A stretch of 64,000 nucleotides of DNA, taken from contig NZ_BMPQ01000007.1 in the NCBI RefSeq assembly GCF_014647675.1, positions 77,249 to 141,248 on the forward strand, in the 5' to 3' direction. Every line of letters begins with the position of its first letter. Position 1 is the first letter of the stretch. Origin of the DNA: Streptomyces flaveus (GTDB lineage Bacteria; Actinomycetota; Actinomycetes; Streptomycetales; Streptomycetaceae). Position numbers and translations under genes: made by a program. A model generated the notes under the pieces. The model was not told where the DNA came from. It ran no database searches and worked only from the letters and a program-made list of their open reading frames with translations. Shown piece by piece: positions 8,342 to 17,451 of the stretch.

Positions 8342-9967
8342 ATGAGAAGACGGATCATCATGTCCATGCTCGCCGGAGCAACCCTCATGGCGAGCACCCT
8401 CCTCGGCGCGGCCCCCGCACCGGCCGCCCCGTCCCACGCCCCAGCCGCCGATTCCGCCGCCCCGCCCGCCGAGTTCGGCACCGACTGGCATGACCCCCTG
8501 ACCGCCGCCCCGCCCGTCACCGCACCCGACGACGCGAAGTCCTGCGACATCACGGTTGCCGAAGCTCAGTTCCGCGACTTCACGCCGTACAAGGGCACGT
8601 ACACACCCCCGCGCGGCTGCGGCGACCGATGGAGCAAGGTCGTGCTGCGGCTCGACGGCAAGGTGAAGGGGCGGCAGTTCGACCGGCTCGGCTATCTGCA
8701 CATCGGCGGAGTCGAGGTCTTCCGCACCTCCACCCCGCAGCCCTCGCCGGACGGCATCGAATGGTCGGTGGAGAAGGACGTCACGCGCTACAGCGACACG
8801 TTCCGGCAGAGCCAGGACGTCGAGATGCTCATCGGGAACGTCGTCGACGACACGTACACGGGCATCATCGACGTCAAGGTGACGCTGACCTTCTACGAGG
8901 GCAGGCCCGCGGCCACCACCCCCGACCGCGTCCTCACCCTCCAGGACGGCACCCTCACCACGCCCCGCAACAGCGAACGCATCGTCGCCGAGGTGTACGC
9001 CACGGGATCCGGCGGCGGGTGCGAGGAGTACTGGTATCTGACGGTGCCCGAGACCGCGCCGTACTCCTGCAAGGCGGACGACGGCCCCTACCGCGAGGTG
9101 CAGATCAAGGTCGACGGGCAACTGGCGGGCATCGCCACGCCGTTCCCGACCGTGTGGACCGGCGGCTGGTCCAATCCCTTCCTCTGGTACGTGATTCCGG
9201 GGCCGCGCGCCTTCGACATCAAGCCCATCGAGTACGACCTGACACCTTTCGCGGGGCTGCTCAACGACGGCCGTCCGCACCGGATCGAGGTCTCGGTGGC
9301 CGGTGTTCCGGAGGGGCAGCCCGGCTGGAGCACCCCGGTGAACGTCCTCGTCCAGCAGGATGCCAAGAGCAGGCAGGTGACCGGAAAGCTGACCGCGCAC
9401 AAGGCGGGCGATCTCGCCAACTCCTCGACGTACACGCCCGGTTCGGAGCACCGGCTGGACACCGACGCCGGTCACCGGCTGACCGTGTCCGGGTATGTCG
9501 ACACGTCGCACGGCCGCGTGACGACCACCGTCAGCCGCAAGCTGGCCAACAAATCCGTGCACCGGTGGACCGACGGTGAGGCCACGGACGCCCTGAAAGC
9601 CACCTGGACCGACTTCGAGACGGTCACCGTCGACGGGCGCGGACCTGCCAAGTCGACCCGCACGCACCGCACATACACCATGGACGGCACCACGACGCTC
9701 GGCGCCGGGGACCGGCTGCGGACCGTCATGTCGCTGGTGGACCGGGCCACGATTCTGGAGACGCGGGGAGGCCGGCGCACAGCCTGGTCCCGGCTCGACG
9801 ACAGCTACGCGGGCGACGCGACGTATACGGCGAATGTGCCTCGCGACCAGCGGCATGCGGTCGGCACGACGAGCGAGCGCTACCGGATGTACGGCTCGGA
9901 CGGTTGCTATGACCGGAGCCTGGTCACCGTGCAGGGGACGCTCACCGAGGATCGAGACGGCTGCTGA
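8342..9967 (+). CDS. Secreted PNGase A-like peptide-asparagine amidase
   Basis: 541-residue secreted protein with a Sec-type signal peptide (charged MRRRII, hydrophobic core, AAPAPAAP near residues 23-30). The mature part resembles the peptide-N4-(N-acetyl-beta-glucosaminyl)asparagine amidase A family, which removes N-glycans from glycoproteins. Support is the mixed beta-rich sequence with CDITVAEAQFRDFTPYKGTY and repeated GYLHIGGVEVFRTSTP-like strands. The ATG at 8342 is used because the upstream TTG at 8306 would place 12 residues before the signal peptide. It follows the transpeptidase-like gene by 58 nt. The assignment is from overall resemblance; no catalytic residues were verified. Confidence 0.65.
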   Translation: MRRRIIMSMLAGATLMASTLLGAAPAPAAPSHAPAADSAAPPAEFGTDWHDPLTAAPPVTAPDDAKSCDITVAEAQFRDFTPYKGTYTPPRGCGDRWSKVVLRLDGKVKGRQFDRLGYLHIGGVEVFRTSTPQPSPDGIEWSVEKDVTRYSDTFRQSQDVEMLIGNVVDDTYTGIIDVKVTLTFYEGRPAATTPDRVLTLQDGTLTTPRNSERIVAEVYATGSGGGCEEYWYLTVPETAPYSCKADDGPYREVQIKVDGQLAGIATPFPTVWTGGWSNPFLWYVIPGPRAFDIKPIEYDLTPFAGLLNDGRPHRIEVSVAGVPEGQPGWSTPVNVLVQQDAKSRQVTGKLTAHKAGDLANSSTYTPGSEHRLDTDAGHRLTVSGYVDTSHGRVTTTVSRKLANKSVHRWTDGEATDALKATWTDFETVTVDGRGPAKSTRTHRTYTMDGTTTLGAGDRLRTVMSLVDRATILETRGGRRTAWSRLDDSYAGDATYTANVPRDQRHAVGTTSERYRMYGSDGCYDRSLVTVQGTLTEDRDGC

Positions 9968-9978
9968 GAGCAGAGCCT

Positions 9979-9994
9979 GTGTGACGTGTCACAC
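9979..9994. promoter_or_regulatory. 16-bp palindrome, possible Crp-type operator
   Basis: GTGTGAC and GTCACAC form perfect 7-nt arms around a 2-nt centre. It matches the pattern GTG-N6-GNCAC that I recall for Streptomyces Crp. It lies about 70 bp before the predicted start of transcription of the symporter gene. Confidence 0.45.
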
Positions 9995-10026
9995 CCTCCA
10001 TCATTTACATGGACGTGACATGGGCG

Positions 10027-10056
10027 TTGTCGGCGGTAGCAAACTCCCCCGATAGT
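10027..10056 (+). promoter_or_regulatory. Candidate promoter of the dicarboxylate symporter gene
   Basis: TTGTCG (10027-10032) and GATAGT (10051-10056) are separated by 18 nt and lie about 60 nt before the start codon. This is a sequence match only. Confidence 0.4.
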
Positions 10057-10113
10057 GATCGACGCGGAAGCGCTTTTCCGCATCCCAGAAGTCTCGTTTC
10101 GGAGGAGTGCCCC

Positions 10114-11538
10114 GTGCCGCCGCCTGTACCGTCCCCAACGCGACGCGTCGCACGCATACTGCGTACCTCATTGTTCGCGCAGGTCGCCGTCGCCCTTGTG
10201 CTCGGAATCGTCGTCGGAAGGTTGTGGCCGGACACGGCCACAACCTTCCAGCCGCTCGGCGACGGTTTCATCCGGCTCATCAAAACGGTGATCTCGCCGC
10301 TCGTGTTCTGCGTGGTCGTCGTCGGCATCGCCAAAGCCGGCAACCTCAAGGCCTTCGGGCGGATCGGGCTCAAGGCCCTGATCTGGTTCGAGGTCGCCTC
10401 TACGGCCGCGTTGATCATCGGCTTGGTCGCCGCCAACGTGGTCAGTCCCGGCTCCGGCATGAACGTCGACCCCTCGCAGCTCGACACCTCGGCGGTCGAC
10501 GACAAGACCGCGGGCGGTTCACTGCCGTCGACCACCGAGTTCATCCTGGAAGCGCTGCCGCAGAGCGCGGTCGGCGCCTTCGCCGAGAACTCGCTGCTTC
10601 AAGTGCTGGTGCTGGCCTGCCTCGTCGGTGCCGCGCTGCTGCACCTCGGCCAGACCAAGGTTCCCAAGATCCTGCCGGCCATCGAGCAGGCCCAGGAGGT
10701 CATCTTCGCGATCGTCGGCTTCGTGATGAAGCTGGCGCCGCTCGCCGTGTTCGGCGCGATGGTCCACCTGGTGGGGGAGTACGGGCTGGGCGTGATGAAG
10801 ACGTACGGCAAGCTCATCATCCTCTGCTACGCCGTCGCCGCGATCTTCCTCGTGCTGCTCGGCGTCGCACTGAAGCTGGTCACCGGGCTCAGCCTGTGGA
10901 AGTTCGTGCGCTACACGCGCGAGGAGATGCTGCTCGCGCTCGGCACCGCCTCCAGTGAATCCGTCCTGCCGCGCATGATGCAGAAGCTGCGCCAGGCGGG
11001 CGCCCGCGACGACGCCGTGGGCCTGGTGCTGCCCACCGGCTACTCGTTCAACCTCGACGGCGCCTCCATCTACCTCTCCATCGGCACGCTGTTCATCGCG
11101 CAGGCCGTCGGGGTGGACCTCAGCCTGAGCCAGCAGATCACCGTGGTCCTGGTCCTCATGCTGACCAGCAAGGGCATGGCCGGCATCCCCGGTTCGGCCT
11201 TCCTCGCCCTGTCGGCGACCGCCTCCTCGCTCGGGGCCATCCCCGCCGGGGCCGTGGCCCTGCTGCTCGGCGTCGACCGCATCATGGACTCGATGCGCGT
11301 CGTCACCAACCTGCTCGGCAACTGCGTCGCCGTGTTCGCGGTGTCGAAGTGGGAAGGGGCGCTCGACACGGAGCGGGCCAAGAAGATGCTCGACGGTGAG
11401 ATCGCGTTCGTGGAGGAAGACGACGCCGACGAGGACACGCCGAAGACGAAGACCGCCGCGGGTGCGCCGAAGACGGAGGCGCCCGCTTCCGAGGACGCCG
11501 CTTCCGAAGGCGCCGAGGTCAAGACGCCAGTCAAGTAG
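10114..11538 (+). CDS. Dicarboxylate/amino acid:cation symporter (DAACS family)
   Basis: 474-residue membrane carrier of the DctA/GltP family, expected to import C4-dicarboxylates or acidic amino acids with H+ or Na+. Seen: many hydrophobic helices, the family core ISPLVFCVVVVGIA near residues 65-80, the substrate region SSESVLPRMM, NLDGASIYLSIG, and MTSKGMAGIPGSAFL. The GTG at 10114 is chosen because GGAGGAG (10101-10107) lies 6 nt upstream, while the longer frame from 10009 has no such site. The C-terminal 50 residues are an unusual acidic then Ala/Pro/Thr/Lys-rich tail. It may be controlled through the palindrome at 9979-9994. Confidence 0.88.
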   Translation: MPPPVPSPTRRVARILRTSLFAQVAVALVLGIVVGRLWPDTATTFQPLGDGFIRLIKTVISPLVFCVVVVGIAKAGNLKAFGRIGLKALIWFEVASTAALIIGLVAANVVSPGSGMNVDPSQLDTSAVDDKTAGGSLPSTTEFILEALPQSAVGAFAENSLLQVLVLACLVGAALLHLGQTKVPKILPAIEQAQEVIFAIVGFVMKLAPLAVFGAMVHLVGEYGLGVMKTYGKLIILCYAVAAIFLVLLGVALKLVTGLSLWKFVRYTREEMLLALGTASSESVLPRMMQKLRQAGARDDAVGLVLPTGYSFNLDGASIYLSIGTLFIAQAVGVDLSLSQQITVVLVLMLTSKGMAGIPGSAFLALSATASSLGAIPAGAVALLLGVDRIMDSMRVVTNLLGNCVAVFAVSKWEGALDTERAKKMLDGEIAFVEEDDADEDTPKTKTAAGAPKTEAPASEDAASEGAEVKTPVK

Positions 11539-11562
11539 CCCGCGGGCGAAGTAAGTTGAAAG

Positions 11563-11597
11563 ACGGGGCCCGGCGTTCACCGCACGCCGGGCCCCGT
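11563..11597. terminator. Bidirectional terminator between convergent genes
   Basis: 14-bp perfect arms (ACGGGGCCCGGCGT at 11563-11576, complement at 11584-11597) with a 7-nt loop, placed between the symporter stop and the stop of the MarR gene. Strong stem and short T-run on the plus side. Confidence 0.85.
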
Positions 11598-11601
11598 TCT
11601 G

Positions 11602-12051
11602 TCAGTCCTCCACCGCGGGCATCCCGTCGACCAACGTGTCCAGCAGCCCCCCGAGCGCCTTGCGCTGCTCGTCCGTCAGGGGGGCCAGGATGTCCTCCGC
11701 CGCGGCCCGGCGCGCGCCGCGCAGCTCGCGCAGCGCCCGTCGCCCGTCGTCCGTGAGTTCGATCCGTATCACCCGGCGATTGGTCGGGTCGGGTACGCGA
11801 CGCACCTTGCCGCTCGCCTCCAGACCGTCGACCAGCGTCGTCACGGCCCGGGGCACCACCTCCAGACGCTCGGCCAGATCGGTCATACGCGGCGGCGAAC
11901 TGTAGGGCGCGAGGGTACGCAACAGCCGTGACTGGGCCGGGGTGATACCGAGCCCGCGCTGCTCCAGATGACGCTTCTGGATGCGGTGCACACGACGGGT
12001 CAACCGCAGCAGCTGCTCGGCGAGTACGCCGTCGGCGTCTGGGGTGTTCAT
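11602..12051 (-). CDS. MarR-family transcriptional regulator
   Basis: 149 residues with the winged-helix MarR layout: N-terminal dimer helix, ITPAQSRLLRTLA, recognition region MTDLAERLEVVPRAVTTLVDGLEASGKVRR near residues 56-85, and the wing DPTNRRVIRIELTDDG. Such proteins usually repress a neighbouring divergent transporter until a small ligand binds. It is divergent from the ABC exporter at 12147, and two overlapping palindromes lie in the shared 95-nt promoter region, so autoregulation and control of the exporter are likely. Confidence 0.9.
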   Translation of the reverse strand: MNTPDADGVLAEQLLRLTRRVHRIQKRHLEQRGLGITPAQSRLLRTLAPYSSPPRMTDLAERLEVVPRAVTTLVDGLEASGKVRRVPDPTNRRVIRIELTDDGRRALRELRGARRAAAEDILAPLTDEQRKALGGLLDTLVDGMPAVED

Positions 12052-12056
12052 AGCGG

Positions 12057-12101
12057 GAACAATATCAGGACGTTGTTCATTGTGAGTATAGGTAACAATG
12101 A
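12057..12101. promoter_or_regulatory. Two overlapping palindromes, candidate MarR operators
   Basis: Palindrome 1: GAACAA (12057-12062) and TTGTTC (12073-12078) spaced by 10 nt. Palindrome 2: TCATTGT (12077-12083) and ACAATGA (12095-12101) spaced by 11 nt. They share two bases and lie in the 95-nt gap between the MarR gene and the exporter gene. Confidence 0.6.
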
Positions 12102-12146
12102 GCTACGCTCCCTCAGATATCGTCCTCACACACACCGTAGGAGCCC

Positions 12147-13946
12147 ATGCCCCGCGACGAAATCGCCTGGACACCGCCACCTGTCGAGCCCGGACAACCG
12201 CGGCAGGTGCGCCGCATCCTGAAGCTCTTCCATCCCTACCGCGGCCGGCTCGCCGTCGTCGGCCTGCTCGTCGGCGCCGCGTCGCTGGTCTCGGTCGCCA
12301 CGCCCTTCATGCTGAAGGAGGTCCTCGACACCGCGATCCCGCAGGGCCGCACCGGCCTGCTGAGCCTGCTCGCGCTCGGGATGATCCTCAGCGCCGTACT
12401 CACCAGCGTCTTCGGCGTGCTGCAGACCCTCATCTCCACGACGGTCGGGCAGCGCGTCATGCACGACCTGCGCACCGCCGTCTACGACAGGCTGCAGCGC
12501 ATGTCGCTCGCCTTCTTCACCAGAACGCGCACGGGCGAGGTCCAGTCGCGTATCGCGAACGACATCGGCGGCATGCAGGCCACGGTCACCTCGACGGCCA
12601 CCTCACTGGTCTCCAACCTCACCAGCGTCATCGCCACGATCGTCGCGATGGTCGCCCTGGACTGGCGGCTGACCGTCGTCTCGCTGCTTCTGCTGCCCCT
12701 GTTCGTATGGATCAGCCGCAGGGTCGGCAACGAACGCAAGAAGATCACCACCCAGCGGCAGAAGCAGATGGCCGTGATGGCCGCCACGGTCACCGAATCG
12801 CTCTCCGTCGGCGGCATCCTGCTCGGCCGCACCATGGGCCGCACCGACTCGCTCACCCGGTCCTTCGCAGACGAGTCCGAGGGTCTCGTCGACCTCGAAG
12901 TGCGGTCGAACATGGCGGGGCGCTGGCGCATGGCCGTCATCTCGATCGTCATGGCCGCCATGCCCGCCGTCATCTACTGGACCGCGGGCCTGGCGCTCCA
13001 GTTCGGCGGCCCCGCCGTCTCCATCGGCACGCTCGTCGCCTTCGTCTCGCTCCAGCAGGGCCTGTTCCGGCCGACCGTCAGCCTGCTCTCCACCGGTGTG
13101 CAGATCCAGACCTCGCTCGCCCTGTTCCAGCGCATCTTCGAGTACCTCGACCTGCCCATCGACATCACCGAGCCCGAGCGCCCGGTCCACCTCGACCAGG
13201 TCAAGGGCGAAGTCCGCTTCGAGGGCGTCGAGTTCCGCTACGACGACAAGAGCACGCCGATACTGGACGGCATCGACATCACCGTCCCCGCGGGCGGCAG
13301 CCTCGCCGTCGTCGGCGCCACCGGTGCCGGAAAGTCCACGCTCAGCTATCTCGTGCCCCGGCTGTACGACGTCACCGGGGGCCGCGTCACGCTCGACGGG
13401 GTCGATGTACGGGACCTGGACTTCGACACGCTCGCGCGCGCGGTCGGCGTCGTCTCCCAGGAGACGTACCTCTTCCATGCCTCCGTCGCCGACAACCTGC
13501 GCTTCGCCAAGCCGGACGCCACCGACGAGGAGCTGCACACCGCCGCGAAGGCCGCCCAGATCCACGACCACATCGCGTCCCTGCCCGACGGCTACGACAC
13601 GTTGGTGGGCGAACGCGGACATCGCTTCTCCGGGGGCGAGAAGCAGCGCCTCGCCATCGCCCGCACCATCCTGCGCGACCCGCCCGTGCTGATCCTCGAC
13701 GAGGCGACCAGCGCGCTGGACACCCGCACCGAGCGCGCCGTGCAGGAGGCCATCGACGCCCTCTCGGCCAACCGGACCACGCTCACCATCGCCCACCGGC
13801 TGTCCACCATTCGGGGCGCCGACCAGATCGTGGTCCTGGACTCCGGGCGTACGGTCGAGCGCGGCACGCACGAGGAGCTGTTGGAGTGCGAGGGCCGTTA
13901 CGCCGCTCTGGTCCGCCGGGACGCCCAACTGGAGCCAACAAGATAA
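12147..13946 (+). CDS. Homodimeric ABC exporter (membrane plus ATPase domains)
   Basis: 599 residues: six membrane helices in about residues 40-330 and one ATPase domain. Seen: Walker A GATGAGKST near 389-397, signature FSGGE near 493, Walker B LILDEATSALD and H-loop IAHRLST, all intact, so a homodimer can hydrolyse ATP at both sites. TAGGAG lies 3 nt before the ATG. It is divergent from the MarR gene and probably repressed by it, which suggests export of a toxic or signalling small molecule. Cargo unknown. Confidence 0.9.
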   Translation: MPRDEIAWTPPPVEPGQPRQVRRILKLFHPYRGRLAVVGLLVGAASLVSVATPFMLKEVLDTAIPQGRTGLLSLLALGMILSAVLTSVFGVLQTLISTTVGQRVMHDLRTAVYDRLQRMSLAFFTRTRTGEVQSRIANDIGGMQATVTSTATSLVSNLTSVIATIVAMVALDWRLTVVSLLLLPLFVWISRRVGNERKKITTQRQKQMAVMAATVTESLSVGGILLGRTMGRTDSLTRSFADESEGLVDLEVRSNMAGRWRMAVISIVMAAMPAVIYWTAGLALQFGGPAVSIGTLVAFVSLQQGLFRPTVSLLSTGVQIQTSLALFQRIFEYLDLPIDITEPERPVHLDQVKGEVRFEGVEFRYDDKSTPILDGIDITVPAGGSLAVVGATGAGKSTLSYLVPRLYDVTGGRVTLDGVDVRDLDFDTLARAVGVVSQETYLFHASVADNLRFAKPDATDEELHTAAKAAQIHDHIASLPDGYDTLVGERGHRFSGGEKQRLAIARTILRDPPVLILDEATSALDTRTERAVQEAIDALSANRTTLTIAHRLSTIRGADQIVVLDSGRTVERGTHEELLECEGRYAALVRRDAQLEPTR

Positions 13947-13989
13947 AGATATGTCGGATTTACTGCCTTATGCGGGTTAGCGTGCCCGC

Positions 13990-14823
13990 ATGCAGACCCA
14001 CACTCCGCCACGGAGAACGATTCGACTGACGCGCCGGGGCCGGATCGCCCTCATCGCGACCGGCGCCTTCGTGGCGGCCACCGTCGTGGCGGTGCCGCTG
14101 CTGAGCACGGACGAGGCCGAGGGGCCGGGGCCCCTGGTGATCCCGGAGGGCTGGCGCGCCGGCCAGGTGTACAAGGCCGTCGACAAGGCCCTCGCCCTGC
14201 CCGCGGGCACCACCAAGAAGTTCATGGACACGGCCCGTCTGGGGCTCCCCGAGGACGCGAACGGCAATCCTGAGGGCTACCTCTTTCCGGCCACGTATCC
14301 GATCGACGAGAAGTCGACTCCGGCGTCCCTGCTCTCGTACATGGTCAATACGGCGAACGAGAAGTTCAGCGGCGGCACGGTCACGGCCGGGGCCGAGCGG
14401 AACGCGATGAACGTCTATCAGACGGTCACCGTCGCGAGCATGGTCCAGGCCGAGGCGGACACCAAGGCGGACATGGGCAAGGTGGCGCGCGTCATCTACA
14501 ACCGCCTCGCCCGCGGTATGCCGCTCCAGATGGACTCGACGATCAACTACGCGCTGAACCGCACCACACTCCGCACCAGCGAGAGCGACACTAAGCTCAA
14601 CAGCCCGTACAACACGTACCAGCGGATGGGCCTGCCGCCCACGCCGATCGCCAATCCCGGCGAGGCCGCGATGCGTGCCGCAGTCAGTCCGGAGCAGGGC
14701 GACTGGCTGTACTTCGTCATGGTCAAGCCGGGCGACACACGTTTCACGGCCGACTACGAGCAACACAAGAAGAACGTCGCGGAGTTCAACCGTCACCGCC
14801 GGAGCGCGTCCGCGTCCCGCTGA
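13990..14823 (+). CDS. Short MltG/YceG-like endolytic transglycosylase
   Basis: 277 residues, one N-terminal membrane anchor (about residues 18-38) and an extracytoplasmic YceG-like domain. Seen: PEGYLFPATYPI (94-105), VASMVQAEAD with the probable catalytic Glu at 155, RVIYNRLARGMPLQMDSTINYALN, SPYNTYQRMGLPPTPIANPG, and a C-terminal LYFVMVKPGDTRFTADYEQH. MltG cleaves nascent glycan strands during cell-wall synthesis. It is shorter than the usual MltG because the LysM-like N-terminal part is almost absent. It follows the exporter by 43 nt on the same strand, so it may be a stand-alone second copy. Confidence 0.82.
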   Translation: MQTHTPPRRTIRLTRRGRIALIATGAFVAATVVAVPLLSTDEAEGPGPLVIPEGWRAGQVYKAVDKALALPAGTTKKFMDTARLGLPEDANGNPEGYLFPATYPIDEKSTPASLLSYMVNTANEKFSGGTVTAGAERNAMNVYQTVTVASMVQAEADTKADMGKVARVIYNRLARGMPLQMDSTINYALNRTTLRTSESDTKLNSPYNTYQRMGLPPTPIANPGEAAMRAAVSPEQGDWLYFVMVKPGDTRFTADYEQHKKNVAEFNRHRRSASASR

Positions 14824-14841
14824 GCCGTGGCCCAGCGGACC

Positions 14842-15936
14842 TCACGCGGCGACCGGCACCCCCGCCAGCAGTCGGCGGATGTCCCGTACCGCTGAGCGCC
14901 CGGCACGGTTGGCGCCGATCGTGCTGGCCGACGGCCCGTACCCGACCAGATGGATGCGCGGATCGGCGACCGCACGCGTCCCCTCGACCCGGATGCCGCC
15001 GCCCGGCTCCCGCAGCCGCAGTGGTGCCAGATGGTCGATCGCCGCGCGGAAACCGGTCGCCCACAGGATGATGTCGGCGTCAACGCGGCGTCCGTCGTCC
15101 CATTCCACGCCGTCCGGAGTGATCCGGTCGAACATCGGCAGTCGGTCCAGGACACCGTCATCGATCGCCCGCCGGATCGTGTCGTTGAGCGGCAGCCCCG
15201 TCACCGACACGACACTCTGGGGCGGAAGTCCCTGCCGGACCCGTTCCTCGACGAGTGCGACCGCGGCCCGCCCCGTGCCCTCGTCGAAGGGCCCCTCGTG
15301 GAAGACCGGCGGTCGCCGCGTCACCCACGTGGTCTCGGCCGCGTACGGCGCGATCTCCATCAGATGTTGTGTGCCGGAGGTGCCGCCGCCCACGACGACG
15401 ACCCGCTGACCGGCGAACTCCTCGGGACCGGGGTACTGAGCCGTGTGCAACTGCCGCCCCCGGAAGGTCTCCTGGCCCGGATAGCGGGGCCAGAACGGCC
15501 GGTCCCAGGTGCCCGTCGCATTGATCAGCGCCCGCGTCGACCATGTCCCCGCCGAGGTTTCCACAAGCAGGCGCCCCCGGTCGCCCTCACGCACGGTCCG
15601 TACGTCGACGGGCCGCCGTACGCGCAGGTCGAAGGTCTGCTCGTAATGGTCGAAGTACTCCGCGATGACCTCGGAGGACGGGCGGGCCGGGTCCGCGTCC
15701 ATCAGTTCCATGCCGGGCAGCGAATGCATCCCGTGCACCTTGCCGTACGTGAGCGTGGGCCACCGGAACTGCCATGCGCCGCCCGGCTGTGGCGCATGGT
15801 CCAGAACCACGAAGTCCCGCTCCGGCTCGAAGCCGGTGCGCCGCAGGTGGTAGGCGCTGGACAGTCCGGCCTGCCCAGCCCCGATGACGACCACGTCGAC
15901 TTCTCGTGCCGCGTCTTGTACCCCGGTTTCGTTCAC
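14842..15936 (-). CDS. Flavin-containing monooxygenase-like FAD/NADPH oxidoreductase
   Basis: 364 residues. Seen: FAD site VIGAGQAGLSSAYH near residues 14-28, an NADPH site VVVGGGTSGTQHL near 165-178, and DADIILWATGFR near 288. This is the single-component CzcO/YUCCA-like monooxygenase layout, which oxygenates a nucleophilic or carbonyl substrate. The GTG at 15934-15936 (reading VNETGVQDAAREVDVVVIG) is chosen because homologues begin there; the 76 further upstream residues look non-coding. It is convergent with the MltG-like gene and divergent from yjbQ. Confidence 0.82.
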   Translation of the reverse strand: MNETGVQDAAREVDVVVIGAGQAGLSSAYHLRRTGFEPERDFVVLDHAPQPGGAWQFRWPTLTYGKVHGMHSLPGMELMDADPARPSSEVIAEYFDHYEQTFDLRVRRPVDVRTVREGDRGRLLVETSAGTWSTRALINATGTWDRPFWPRYPGQETFRGRQLHTAQYPGPEEFAGQRVVVVGGGTSGTQHLMEIAPYAAETTWVTRRPPVFHEGPFDEGTGRAAVALVEERVRQGLPPQSVVSVTGLPLNDTIRRAIDDGVLDRLPMFDRITPDGVEWDDGRRVDADIILWATGFRAAIDHLAPLRLREPGGGIRVEGTRAVADPRIHLVGYGPSASTIGANRAGRSAVRDIRRLLAGVPVAA

Positions 15937-16211
15937 GCTTCTACTAACTCGGCGGGGAGTCCGGATCTTCCCGTCAGCGCCCACTCGTGACAGACAGCGG
16001 CACGCCTTCCCGGGCGGCGACAGGCGGCGGAGGCCACCCGCTGCAGGTCGATGCGGCCGCGCGTGGTGAGCAGGGCTGAACGTAACAGGCCGCCGAAAGT
16101 AGCCAGATGGACCGTGCACGGTCAGCGACGTCTCGCGAAATGGACTGCGCGTATCACCTGTCAAGCGACCGGCCAGGGCACGGAACCCGGCCGATGCGCC
16201 AGGATTGACCC

Positions 16212-16634
16212 ATGTCCGATGCCTTCACCACCCGCGTACTGAACGTCGCCACCGGCTCCTCGGAGAGGATCGTCGACCTCACCCATGAATGCGAGGCCTT
16301 CCTCGGGGAGGCGGCGGGCGACCGCGACGGCCTGCTGAACATTTTCGTGCCGCACGCCACCGCCGGAGTCGCGATCATCGAGACCGGAGCCAGCAGCGAC
16401 GACGACCTCCTCGCCGCCCTCCACACCCTGCTCCCCGCCGACGACCGCTGGCAGCACCGCCACGGCAGCCCCGGCCACGGCCGCGACCACGTACTCCCCG
16501 CGCTTGTGCCTCCGCACGCCACGCTGCCGGTCCTGAGGGGCCGCCTGGAGTTGGGGACCTGGCAGTCGGTGTGCCTGGTCGACACGAACAGGGACAACAC
16601 CAACCGTCATGTGCGGTTGAGCTTCCTGGGGTGA
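16212..16634 (+). CDS. YjbQ/UPF0047 family protein
   Basis: 140 residues, almost the full length of the family. Seen: PHATAGVAIIE near residues 47-58, GHGRDHVLPALVPPHATLPV near 86-106, and LGTWQSVCLVDTNRD near 112-127, with the conserved His and Glu residues. Family members have weak thiamin-phosphate synthase activity in vitro; their natural role is uncertain. It is divergent from the flavin monooxygenase across a 275-nt gap in which I see no clear operator. Confidence 0.85.
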   Translation: MSDAFTTRVLNVATGSSERIVDLTHECEAFLGEAAGDRDGLLNIFVPHATAGVAIIETGASSDDDLLAALHTLLPADDRWQHRHGSPGHGRDHVLPALVPPHATLPVLRGRLELGTWQSVCLVDTNRDNTNRHVRLSFLG

Positions 16635-16746
16635 GCAAGGGGGATGGCCGTCGAATCTCCTTGGTGTAGACGGCCTCCCACACGCCGCACGTGCGTGGCG
16701 GAAATCCCTTCGTCTGTTGTCGGTGGTGGCTGGGAGGATCCCTGTC

Positions 16747-17340
16747 ATGGAGACGATCGACACGAAGAGCCCGGTCCAGGCCCGCACCAGGGAAGGGCTC
16801 GCGGCGCTCATTGCTGCCGGAGCGCGGCCGAAGTGGCTGATGTTCTGGGGGCATCAGCCGCAGCGGGATGGTTCGATCGGTCCGGGTGCGCTCAGCCAGT
16901 GGTGGCCTTCCCCGTTCACCGTGGATGGCGTGACGTATGCAAGCGCCGAGCACTGGATGATGGTGGGCAAGGCCCGTCTGTTCGGTGACGACGCGTCGCT
17001 CTCGGCGATCCTCGCGGCGCGCTCTCCCGCCGAGGCCAAGAGCCTCGGGCGGCTGGTCCGCGCCTTCGACGAGGCGCGCTGGGTCGCCGCCCGCTTCGAG
17101 CTGGTCGTTGCGGGTAACGTCGCCAAGTTCGGACAGGACCCTGCTCTGCGCGCGTACCTGCTCGGCACGGGTAATCGGGTGCTGGTCGAGGCCAGCCCGC
17201 GCGACCGGGTGTGGGGCATCGGGCTCGGCGCGTCCGATGACCGTGCCACCGATCCCTCCCGGTGGCCTGGCCAGAACCTGCTCGGCTTCGCCCTGATGGA
17301 GGCGCGGGCCCGTCTGGCTGCCGCTCGCTGCGACGAGTAG
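16747..17340 (+). CDS. NADAR-family (YbiA-like) protein
   Basis: 197 residues. Seen: FWGH near the N-terminus, LSQWWPSPFTVDGVTYASAEHWMMVGKARLFGDD, and WGIGLGASDDRATDPSRWPGQNLLG. These are hallmarks of the NADAR N-glycosidase family, which acts on NAD- or ADP-ribose-linked compounds and on damaged riboflavin intermediates. The ATG at 16747 is preferred because GGGAGG lies 11 nt upstream; a TTG at 16717 would add ten residues. It stands alone. Confidence 0.85.
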   Translation: METIDTKSPVQARTREGLAALIAAGARPKWLMFWGHQPQRDGSIGPGALSQWWPSPFTVDGVTYASAEHWMMVGKARLFGDDASLSAILAARSPAEAKSLGRLVRAFDEARWVAARFELVVAGNVAKFGQDPALRAYLLGTGNRVLVEASPRDRVWGIGLGASDDRATDPSRWPGQNLLGFALMEARARLAAARCDE

Positions 17341-17451
17341 TCGATGTCCATGGGACCGCCCGCCATGCGCGGAGCGACCGGTCACAGCAACTGCCCCGAC
17401 GCCATCGCGACGGCCTGCCTGCCGCGGAGGGGCTCGTCGGCGAGGCCGGCA

